Shown piece after piece: positions 56,664 through 64,000 of a DNA stretch of 64,000 nt (position 1 is the stretch's first letter; each line of letters starts with the position of its first letter). The stretch comes from Thalassoroseus pseudoceratinae. GTDB lineage: Bacteria > Planctomycetota > Planctomycetia > Planctomycetales > Planctomycetaceae. The notes beneath the pieces were generated by a model, which made no database searches, was not told the DNA's origin, and saw only the letters and a list, made by a program, of their open reading frames with translations. The DNA lies in the NCBI RefSeq assembly GCF_011634775.1, contig NZ_JAALXT010000006.1, forward strand, positions 313,001 through 377,000, read 5' to 3'. A program made the position numbers and the translations under genes.

Positions 56664-58637
56664 GTGAAATCCTTTTCGATTCGCCACACGGCACCAGCCA
56701 TGTTGCTGGTGCCGGTGTTTGTCGTTGCCGTTGCGCTCACATGGGTGGCCACTTGGCAAGCTGGTCGTCTTTTGCAAACGTTGGCCGGGCAAGTTCTCGA
56801 TCAGACCACCGATCGCGTCGAGCAAACCGTCAACTCCTATCTCGAAAATGCCGTTCTCGCGACCGGCCATGCGGCGTTGAAAATCACCTCGGGCGAGTTA
56901 CCCGCGGACCAACCTCGGCGTTGGCGACCGGAGTTGTTCGACTATCTCCAAGCATTCCCGGAAATCAATTCCGTGACCTTCGGGAACACGCAAGGAGACG
57001 CCACCTGGATGATCCGCTACCCCGGTGAAAAAGGATACGAATACGCGATCCTCGACGAAGAAACCAACGGGGAGTTGATCGAATATCGGGTGTCCGAGTC
57101 CGGCACTGTCGGCGAGCAGATTAGCACCTACGTTTACGATCCGCGTCAACGTCCGTGGTATCAAGCCGTTGTTACAGTTGGTGGACCGACTTGGAGTGAA
57201 CCGTATTCGTGGGTGCGGGGAAACGGTGGTCAGACAACGTTAGGGATCGCGTACGCCCGACCGATTTTCAATGACAACAACGATCTCGTCGGCGTTATCG
57301 AGTCCGACATCAGCCTGACCGATGTCTCCCGATTCCTCGCTCAGACACCCGTGTTCGAGACGGGACAAGCAGTCCTCATGGACGCCGACCGGCGATTGCT
57401 CGGCACATCAGCCGATGCGGTTGTCGTCAGTGCGGATGGCAAACGGATACTCGCCAGTGATTCCGCAGATCCGCTGATCTCCAGCGTTGCAAAAGCGATG
57501 GAAACCCATTCCTCGGAACACTTCGTCGAGAAGCAGTTTCTCGAAATCTCAGGGCAGGAGTATCGCGTCGAAACTCGGCCCCTTGGCGATCCCTGGGGTC
57601 TGAATTGGACGCTCACGGTAATTGTTCCGAACGAAGAAATCATGGCTGGCGTGTCGGATCTGCGACGACAAGCCTGGTTGATCGGTGGACTGGTCGTGTT
57701 GGCAACACTGGCTCTGGGAATTTGGGCGGCATGGACCTTGGTGCGGCCGGTCACGGAAATTGCTGATGCCGTGCGAACGATTGGCGAAGGGAACCTCGAT
57801 CATGCCGTCGAAGTCCGCGGTCACCGGGAGTTTGAGCAGCTCTCGCGGGAACTCAATCAAATGTCGCTCGCACTCAAGGACCGTATGCGTCTACGACATT
57901 CGTTGTCATTGGCGATGGAGATTCAACAAAAATTGTTGCCGTCATCGGTGCCCCAAGTTCCAGGGCTCGAAGTCGCCGGTCACAGCACATACTGCGACGA
58001 AACCGGCGGGGATTACTACGATTTTCTTGAAGTCTCCGAAACGGATTCCGATGAACTCGTGGTGGTGCTCGGTGATGTGATGGGGCATGGCGTGGCGGCT
58101 GCTTTGTTGATGGCGACCGTTCGAGGCATTCTGCGGAGTCGAGCGGAAGACGAAAACTCCCTCGGCAATTGGCTCACGCACATCAACAATTTGCTCGTCG
58201 AAGACACCGGCGGTGAACGTTTCATGACGATGGTCCTACTCCTCGTGGACCCAGCGACACGCCGCGTCCGCATGGCCAGCGCCGGGCATGACTTGCCGCT
58301 CGTCTATTTTCCGAACACCGATTCGTTCATCGAACTCGAAGATGTCGGCGGTTTGCCGTTGGGGTTGGTCAGCGGTGAGTCTTACCGGGAAATGAAGCGG
58401 ACCGATTTGCCACCGGGAACGCTCGTTTTGGTGGCCACCGATGGACTGTGGGAAAGCCCTAACGCCGCCGGTGAGCAGTACGGCAAGGAGCGTATCTGTG
58501 AATCGATGCGTGCCCACGCCGCGAAGTCCGCCGATGAAATCGCGTCCCGAATCACGGAGGATTTAGCGACCTTCCGCGGGCAAGCCCAGCAAGACGACGA
58601 TATCACATTCGTACTCGTCAAGTTTACGCAGCCATGA
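56664..58637 (+). CDS. Sensor PP2C phosphatase (RsbU/SpoIIE-like)
   Basis: 657 residues from GTG 56664. A first membrane helix (ML-LVPVFVVAVALTW) leads to a double-Cache-like extracytoplasmic sensor, about 35-335 (PWYQAVVTVGGPTWSEPYSW, ESDISLTDVSRFL). A second helix (AWLIGGLVVLATLALGIWAA, about 336-360), a HAMP linker (RPVTEIADAVRTIGEGNLDH) and a PP2C domain, about 415-655, follow: EIQQKLLPSS, DETGGDYYDF, LGDVMGHGVAAALLM, VATDGLWESPN and QQDDDITFVLVK hold the acidic metal ligands. RsbU-type phosphatases remove phosphate from STAS anti-sigma antagonists. A STAS-bearing regulator is at 199-1509, but the two are 55 kb apart, so any pairing is speculative. The start follows the repeat gene by 14 bases. 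Confidence 0.9.
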   Translation: MKSFSIRHTAPAMLLVPVFVVAVALTWVATWQAGRLLQTLAGQVLDQTTDRVEQTVNSYLENAVLATGHAALKITSGELPADQPRRWRPELFDYLQAFPEINSVTFGNTQGDATWMIRYPGEKGYEYAILDEETNGELIEYRVSESGTVGEQISTYVYDPRQRPWYQAVVTVGGPTWSEPYSWVRGNGGQTTLGIAYARPIFNDNNDLVGVIESDISLTDVSRFLAQTPVFETGQAVLMDADRRLLGTSADAVVVSADGKRILASDSADPLISSVAKAMETHSSEHFVEKQFLEISGQEYRVETRPLGDPWGLNWTLTVIVPNEEIMAGVSDLRRQAWLIGGLVVLATLALGIWAAWTLVRPVTEIADAVRTIGEGNLDHAVEVRGHREFEQLSRELNQMSLALKDRMRLRHSLSLAMEIQQKLLPSSVPQVPGLEVAGHSTYCDETGGDYYDFLEVSETDSDELVVVLGDVMGHGVAAALLMATVRGILRSRAEDENSLGNWLTHINNLLVEDTGGERFMTMVLLLVDPATRRVRMASAGHDLPLVYFPNTDSFIELEDVGGLPLGLVSGESYREMKRTDLPPGTLVLVATDGLWESPNAAGEQYGKERICESMRAHAAKSADEIASRITEDLATFRGQAQQDDDITFVLVKFTQP

Positions 58638-58735
58638 CCGAGCGACCGCCGAGCGATTCCCATCGATCCCCATTCGCCGTTTGGAACTCGGTTCGAAACA
58701 AACCCATCACAATCACGATTTCAGGTGAATTCGCA

Positions 58736-61700
58736 ATGCACTCACTCCAACGCAGTTTCGCCCTTTTCTTGTGGCTTGGGTTCGCATCCGTGGTGTCGGC
58801 TCAAACGCTTGAGCAACGATTGAACGCGGAAGCTACCACGAACTTGGCGAAAGCGGCGATGGAGTTGGGCGATGCCAAACGCGGGGCGATCGTCTTTCAT
58901 CGTGTGAATGTTGGCTGTGCGAAATGCCATCAGGTCTTTGAGAGCACACCCCCAAATCAAACCGCCAACAACCCATCGCAACCATTGGGACCGAACCTCA
59001 GCGAGTTGGGAAGCCGGAAGGATGCGTCGGTCGAGCACATTGTCGAATCTATTTTGAAACCGTCGGAGAAAATTCGCCCGGGGTTCGAGACGGTCACGGT
59101 TCTGAAGACGGATGGCACGGTTTTGACCGGTCTCAAGGCCGATGCCGATGGAAGCGAGTTCGTTCGAATTCGGGAGACGACGACCAACGGCATCACAACA
59201 ATCCCACGTGCCGAAGTGGACCAAGTTCTCGAAAGCCAAAAGTCGATCATGCCAACTGGTGTCGTCAACACGCTGGCCAGTCGCCAGCAGTTTCTCGATT
59301 TGGTGCAGTATGTGATTGAGATTCGTGATGGCGGTTCCGCGAGAGCCCGTGAACTGCACCCGCCCGCCGCTTTGATCGCCTTCAAACTTCCCGAATACGA
59401 AAACCACGTCGATCATGCCGGTCTCATCCGCAATCTGGATGACGACGCGTTCGCACGTGGCGAGACAATCTACAACCGTCTTTGCATCAACTGTCATGGC
59501 AACTTGGAACGGGCGGGCTCGCTGCCGACGGCGTTGCGGTTTGGTCAAGGAAAGTTCAAGAACGGTTCCGAGCCGTTCACGATGTATCAGACCCTCACGC
59601 ACGGCTTCGGTCTGATGCTGCCGCAAACATGGATGGTGCCTCGACAGAAATACGATGTCATCCACTACATCCGCGAGAAATATCTGAAACGACATAACGC
59701 GGAGCAGTACGTCAGTGTGACTCAGCCGTATCTCAAGTCGCTGCCGTCGGGCGACACGTTCGGTCCCGAACCAGTCGAGTTCGCTCCCTGGCAGGACATG
59801 GATTACGGCCGATGGATGCACAACACCATCGAGGTCGGCCGCGACAAATCGAACATCGCGTACAAAGGGATTGCGGTGCGGCTCGATCCCGGTCCCGGCG
59901 GCATTTCCCGTGGGAATCAATGGATGATGTTCGATCACGACACAATGCGGTTCGCCGCCGGTTGGGTGCATTCACCCGAGCAAAAAACTCGTTTCATTGA
60001 TTGGCAGGGAATCCATTTCGACGGCCGTCACCAAGCCCATCCCCATGCGATGGGTGATGTGATTTTTCAGAATCCGACCGGTCCTGGTTGGGCCAATCCG
60101 GAAACGAATTCGTTCGCGGACACGCTGCGGGTTCAAGGTCGAGACGGCAAACGTTACGGTCCGCTTCCGAAGCCATGGGCCGACTATCACGGCATGTACA
60201 ATACTGCAGTTGGTCCCGTGTTTTCTTACAGCGTTGGTGGCAGACGTCTTCTCGAAACGGTGAGTTCCGTGCCGACCGCAAGTTCGGACATCTCTCCGGC
60301 GATGGTCCGCACGTTGCAACTACAACCAACCGACAAGCCACGCACGCTGCTGGTCGCCACACTTCCCGAGGGAACCGTTCTCGACCGCACACCGTTGGCA
60401 CAGACCGTTACGATCGAACCGACCGACAACGCTACCGACACGGATCAGCCAGAGCATTCGATTCACGCTGGTCATTTTGATGGTTCGCAATGGTTGCAGG
60501 TCGCAAAGACGTTCGACACGTTTAATCATGATTTCACAATTACGGCGAGCATCAAAACGAAACATGATGGCGTGATCGTCGCCAACACCACGCCCGGCCC
60601 GAAATGGGTCCCGAACGGCACCGTGTTGTTCTTGCGAGGCGGACGGTTGTGCTACGACATCGGTTGGGTCGGCGTGGTCGAGTCACGACGCAAAATCGCC
60701 GACGGCCAGTGGCATCGCGTGGCTGTCAGCTGGGACGCCGAGACCGAACTCGTTCAGTTGTTCGTCGATGGTCAGAAAGTGGCATCGCGCCGAATGGCCA
60801 CGAAACAACCGTTGAAAGATGCCGTGCTCCGCATTGGATTTGGTGCGCCAAACTTCCCTCGGCAATCCGCTTTTGAAGGTTCAATTCGCGACGTGCGATT
60901 CTTCGATGAATCTTTGAGCGAGGTCGCCATCGGAAACCTACGGAACTCGAAGTCCTCACCGATCGCAAGCTGGCTGACGGATGCCCAAACCGACCCCCAA
61001 AAATTCCCGGCCAAAGCGGTTTCCAATCCGGTCCGAAAGTCTCAATCGGCAAACCGTTTGCTCGCGGGCTTTGCGGGTGATGGGAATGGTTGCCACCTGG
61101 AACAGCAAGACGAGCGGTTGGTGCTGGTGATTCCACCGTCACAAGAAAAACGGACGCTCCGCGTGTGGACGGCACGCCCGAACAACGAAAAACCGATTGC
61201 GGAACCCGTCGTCTCCGGCATTCAGAATTCCATTGCGAACGCGACGCCCAACACGGCGTTGGATGAACTCATCACGAAACCGGCGGAGAATCCTTGGCCG
61301 GAAGTGCTCAAGACAACCGCAAGTTTGGGTGAGTTCAACGAAAGTGGCTTCGCCGTCGATACGTTGACCGCCCCCGACTCGAATCCCTGGTTGGCACGAC
61401 TCCGTTTCTCCGGTTTGGATTTCTACGCCGACGGTGATCGGCTTGCGCTTTGCTCGTGGGATGGCGACGTCTACGAAGTCTCCGGCTTATCGCAACTCCA
61501 AACTGACGGAACCGCGACGCTGACTTGGAAACGAATTGCAGCGGGTTTGTTTCAGCCGTTGGGACTGAAAATCGTGAATGGAGAAATCTATCTCACGTGT
61601 CGCGATCAGCTTGTCATTCTTCGTGACCGCAACGGCGATGGTGCAACCGATTTCTACGAATGTTTCAACAACGATCAACAAGTGACCGAACATTTCCATG

Positions 61701-62686
61701 AATTCGCCATGGGACTGCAACGTGACGCGAACGGGAATTTCTACTACGCCAAGTCGGCTCGTCACGCGTTGGAAGCCGTCGTGCCGCATCATGGAACGTT
61801 GTTGAAAGTCACGCCGGATGGCAACGCGACAGAGATTCTCGCATTCGGGTTTCGAGCGGCGAACGGGGTTTGCATGAATCCCGATGGTAGCTTTGTCGTC
61901 ACCGATCAAGAGGGACATTGGAACCCGAAAAACCGCATCAATTGGGTGGTGGAAGGTGGGTTCTACGGAAATATGTACGGCTATCACGACGTGACCGACT
62001 CCTCCGATTCCGCCATGCAACCGCCGTTGTGCTGGATCACCAATTCCTTTGACCGATCGCCTGCGGAGTTGTTATGGTCCGGCGCGAACCAGTGGGGCAA
62101 CTTGCGGAACACCTTGCTGAATTTGTCCTATGGGTATGGAAAGGTGTTCGTCGTACCGCACGAACATCTCGACGAAACCGGCGGCGTGCAGGGCGCGATG
62201 TGCCAATTGCCGATCGATCAATTCCCCACCGGCACCATGCGAGGGCGGTTTCATCCTGGTGATGGCCAACTCTATGTGTGCGGTTTGTTCGCGTGGGGCA
62301 GCAGCCAACAAATGCGGGAAGGCGGATTGTATCGCATTCGGTATTCCGGTTCCGGTGCGATCATGCCCATCAAGGTTCAAACAAAACCGAAGACCTTATC
62401 CATCACTTTCAGCGACGCTTTGGCGGCGGATGTCGTCTCGGAACTTGAGCGGTTTCAATTCCAAACCTGGGATTTGAAACGCACGAAGAATTACGGCTCG
62501 AAACATTACAACGAACAGAATCGTGAGATCACTTCAGCAGTCCTTTCGGCCGATCGAAAAACCATCACGTTGACCATCCCGGAGTTGGCACCGACCTGGT
62601 GTTATGAACTGCAATGCCGATTGCGAACACCCAACGGGCAAACGGTCTCACGGACAATGCACGGCACGATTCACGATGTTCGTTGA
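58736..62686 (+). CDS. Diheme / LamG / propeller secreted protein
   Basis: 1316 residues. The ATG at 58736 gives a signal peptide (FALFLWLGFASVVSAQ) and has AGGTGA eight bases before. An earlier ATG at 58634 overlaps the phosphatase stop but adds 34 residues that hide the signal. Domain order: PVC-type haem domain with CAKCH (C61), ILKPSEKIRPGF and SIMPTGVVNTL; a second haem site CINCH (C250) in a cytochrome c fold; a region of WQDMDYGRWMHNTIEVGRDK type; a LamG/ConA-like domain at about 620-740 (FDTFNHDFTITASIKT, WHRVAVSWDAETELVQLFVD); and a propeller to the end (NRINWVVEGGFYGNMYGYHD). It probably oxidises an external compound, with electrons passed along two haems. Substrate and cofactor are unknown. 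Confidence 0.88.
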   Translation: MHSLQRSFALFLWLGFASVVSAQTLEQRLNAEATTNLAKAAMELGDAKRGAIVFHRVNVGCAKCHQVFESTPPNQTANNPSQPLGPNLSELGSRKDASVEHIVESILKPSEKIRPGFETVTVLKTDGTVLTGLKADADGSEFVRIRETTTNGITTIPRAEVDQVLESQKSIMPTGVVNTLASRQQFLDLVQYVIEIRDGGSARARELHPPAALIAFKLPEYENHVDHAGLIRNLDDDAFARGETIYNRLCINCHGNLERAGSLPTALRFGQGKFKNGSEPFTMYQTLTHGFGLMLPQTWMVPRQKYDVIHYIREKYLKRHNAEQYVSVTQPYLKSLPSGDTFGPEPVEFAPWQDMDYGRWMHNTIEVGRDKSNIAYKGIAVRLDPGPGGISRGNQWMMFDHDTMRFAAGWVHSPEQKTRFIDWQGIHFDGRHQAHPHAMGDVIFQNPTGPGWANPETNSFADTLRVQGRDGKRYGPLPKPWADYHGMYNTAVGPVFSYSVGGRRLLETVSSVPTASSDISPAMVRTLQLQPTDKPRTLLVATLPEGTVLDRTPLAQTVTIEPTDNATDTDQPEHSIHAGHFDGSQWLQVAKTFDTFNHDFTITASIKTKHDGVIVANTTPGPKWVPNGTVLFLRGGRLCYDIGWVGVVESRRKIADGQWHRVAVSWDAETELVQLFVDGQKVASRRMATKQPLKDAVLRIGFGAPNFPRQSAFEGSIRDVRFFDESLSEVAIGNLRNSKSSPIASWLTDAQTDPQKFPAKAVSNPVRKSQSANRLLAGFAGDGNGCHLEQQDERLVLVIPPSQEKRTLRVWTARPNNEKPIAEPVVSGIQNSIANATPNTALDELITKPAENPWPEVLKTTASLGEFNESGFAVDTLTAPDSNPWLARLRFSGLDFYADGDRLALCSWDGDVYEVSGLSQLQTDGTATLTWKRIAAGLFQPLGLKIVNGEIYLTCRDQLVILRDRNGDGATDFYECFNNDQQVTEHFHEFAMGLQRDANGNFYYAKSARHALEAVVPHHGTLLKVTPDGNATEILAFGFRAANGVCMNPDGSFVVTDQEGHWNPKNRINWVVEGGFYGNMYGYHDVTDSSDSAMQPPLCWITNSFDRSPAELLWSGANQWGNLRNTLLNLSYGYGKVFVVPHEHLDETGGVQGAMCQLPIDQFPTGTMRGRFHPGDGQLYVCGLFAWGSSQQMREGGLYRIRYSGSGAIMPIKVQTKPKTLSITFSDALAADVVSELERFQFQTWDLKRTKNYGSKHYNEQNREITSAVLSADRKTITLTIPELAPTWCYELQCRLRTPNGQTVSRTMHGTIHDVR

Positions 62687-62694
62687 GTCGGATG

Positions 62695-62708
62695 CCAAGA
62701 ATTCTTGG
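62695..62708. repeat. Perfect 14-bp palindrome after the diheme gene
   Basis: CCAAGAATTCTTGG is self-complementary and starts nine bases after the stop, followed by TTTGG. It could form a small hairpin at the transcript end or be a protein site for the antiporter promoter. Confidence 0.4.
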
Positions 62709-62881
62709 TTTGGAATTCTGTGATAACGGTCGTCACCTAATCATTCGACTTGTGTTGCACTTGCAAATCACGCTATACCATGAAACCACAATCCCTCGTG
62801 TCTTCTGAATGGGCAAGCGACTGAAGCACTTGCGCCCACAAACCGAATTCTGGCGAATGCTCTCGAATTTGAAGTTTCATC

Positions 62882-64000
62882 ATGGATGTATCATTTGCAG
62901 TCGACAGTCCGCTTTATCAAATGGCCATCGTGCTCGTCGCGGGCATCATTGCCGGCGAGTTGTTCGGCAAAGTCCATTTGCCCAAGGTGACGGGCTGGAT
63001 CAGTGTCGGGATTTTGCTGCGGGCGACCTCTCCGTATCACGGTGAATTCACAGGTCTTGGCGGTGCTACGGTCGGGGCCTTCAAGCCGTACATGAATTTT
63101 GTGCTGGGATATATTGCCTTCACAGTAGGCGCGGCGCTTCACATTGCGAGTCTGAGAAACTCCGGGAATCGGCTTCGACTATTGCTCATCGGCGAAGCCA
63201 TTTGCACGCCGGTCCTCGTTGGGTTGGCGATGTCAATGTGTGGAATGCCGATCCGAGCCAGTTTGTTGCTGGCGGCCATCGCGATTGCCGGAGCGCCGGG
63301 AACAACGGTGCTGGTGGTTCAGGAAGCGCGGGCACGTGGGATTCTGACACGCACGCTGTTGGCGGCTGTCGCGTTGATTGACATGGTCGCGGTCGGAGCG
63401 TTCGCGTTCGTGGCGTCTTACCTCGCCGAAGGAAGTGCCGAGGGGACCGTTTGGCATAGTACCTGGTCGACAGCCTTGGGTTCGGTGGTGACTCAATTCG
63501 GCATCTCGTTCGCAGTCGGGAGTGGAGCAGCCCTGGCGGCGTTGGGGCTGAATCGGACGTTGGTGGGTCCGGCGTTTCTCGGCCCAACGATGGTGGCGGT
63601 CATTTTGGGAGCATGGGGCGGAGCCGAAGGTTTTGGTGTCTCCGGAATTCTGGCATGTACCTTCGCAGGCATCATGGTTTCCAATGTGCAGCACGATGTC
63701 GTTCGTTCGACGGAAGCCTATCTCCACGCGATTGGCGGCGTTCTTTTCGCCGCTTTCTACACCTTCGCCGGGATGAATCTGGACTTTAGCTTGGTGATGC
63801 AAGCCGCCGGGTTGGTGTTGGCGTTCTTCTTCGCAAGACTCATCGGCAAGTACGTCGGTGCGTTCGGTGCGATGTCCATTGCGGGCGTTCCCACCACGGT
63901 TCGGAACAACTTGGGGATGGCCTTGATTCCGCACGGTGGTGTCGCGGTTGGTCTCGTGCTGTTGGTTCAGGGCGATCCACACTTGAATGATGTCGCGGAG
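62882..64000 (+). CDS. Cation/proton antiporter, CPA-type (partial)
   Basis: 373 codons from ATG 62882 run in frame to the window edge without a stop. The N-terminus MDVSFAVDSPLYQMAIVLVA, then GIIAGELFGKVHLPKVTGWI (the first helix pair with the 'G-x-L-x-x-P-x-V-x-G' pattern), a later MAVGA-like helix, and GALAALGLNRTLVGPAFLGP type stretches show a CPA2/Kef-family Na+ or K+/H+ exchanger with about 10 helices visible. GVPTTVRNNLGMALIPHGGVAVGLV near the edge matches the end of the membrane domain. It moves cations against protons across the inner membrane. Whether it carries a TrkA-type regulatory tail cannot be seen, as it lies beyond the edge. Confidence 0.85.
   Translation, partial: MDVSFAVDSPLYQMAIVLVAGIIAGELFGKVHLPKVTGWISVGILLRATSPYHGEFTGLGGATVGAFKPYMNFVLGYIAFTVGAALHIASLRNSGNRLRLLLIGEAICTPVLVGLAMSMCGMPIRASLLLAAIAIAGAPGTTVLVVQEARARGILTRTLLAAVALIDMVAVGAFAFVASYLAEGSAEGTVWHSTWSTALGSVVTQFGISFAVGSGAALAALGLNRTLVGPAFLGPTMVAVILGAWGGAEGFGVSGILACTFAGIMVSNVQHDVVRSTEAYLHAIGGVLFAAFYTFAGMNLDFSLVMQAAGLVLAFFFARLIGKYVGAFGAMSIAGVPTTVRNNLGMALIPHGGVAVGLVLLVQGDPHLNDVAE

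Noticed and set aside
58742-59971. A 409-codon open frame on the - strand within the diheme gene
   Set aside because: The opposite strand carries two haem motifs and a signal peptide in frame; this one shows no family features.

Overview
The window reads as a piece of a chromosome from a planctomycete (order Planctomycetales or a close relative). The gene families support this: a DUF1559 pseudopilin, a DUF1501 Tat-exported protein, a DUF1570 HEXXH protein, a sulfatase, and three very large secreted proteins that join a beta-propeller 'membrane-bound dehydrogenase' region to c-type haem sites. Sampled 60-base rows in the core genes are near 57% GC. No tRNA, rRNA, transposase, integrase or CRISPR array was found. 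Both ends cut a gene: the tail of an Hpt-type histidine phosphotransfer protein on the left and a CPA-type cation/proton antiporter on the right.

Layout. 0-6.5 kb: a REC / degenerate HATPase / STAS regulator behind the Hpt tail, a PfkB kinase, a 56-residue membrane protein, a PmtA-like methyltransferase, a small charged DNA/RNA-binding-type protein, a PAP2 lipoprotein and a lone MoxR ATPase. 6.5-12.5 kb: a DUF255 thioredoxin-fold lipoprotein with a DsbD-N-like tail, two small membrane proteins separated by palindromic repeats, and an ActP-like symporter with its DUF485 partner. 12.6-20.5 kb: a ThuA/discoidin/propeller/cytochrome protein, two proteins of unclear function and a second symporter with a small partner. 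20.8-36.8 kb: sulfatase, MBOAT plus AlgJ-like acetylation pair, a large uncharacterised protein, kdsA, an MsbA-like exporter, an NPCBM/propeller/cytochrome protein, a nucleotide-sugar epimerase, and two accessory genes, one resembling SUKH-3 immunity proteins. 36.8-46.5 kb: sialidase-like and DUF1501 genes, a DUF1570 protein, a His-rich secreted protein, DUF1559, a folate block (reductase-like SDR, folB, folK), a secreted trypsin-like protease followed by two unknown small genes, and DUF2237. 46.6-53.7 kb: modA-modB, an NAD(P)-binding protein, DUF454, two tatA genes, a lipoprotein, and a membrane protein-mobA-moeA operon. 53.8-64 kb: an NTF2-like secreted protein, a Gly/Asn/Arg repeat protein, an RsbU-like PP2C phosphatase, a third giant haem protein and the antiporter.

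Three themes recur. Envelope and glycan work: KdsA, MsbA-like exporter, epimerase, MBOAT/AlgJ, sulfatase, sialidase. Molybdenum enzymes: molybdate uptake, cofactor maturation (MobA, MoeA) and Tat components lie within 7 kb, although no modC ATPase is visible. Secreted haem/propeller proteins form a third group. Partner-switching signalling appears twice: the STAS fusion at the left and the PP2C phosphatase at the right. The best candidates for something undescribed are the protease plus two-small-gene trio (44.3-46.1 kb), the REC/degenerate kinase/STAS fusion, and the symporter with a long hydrophilic insertion.
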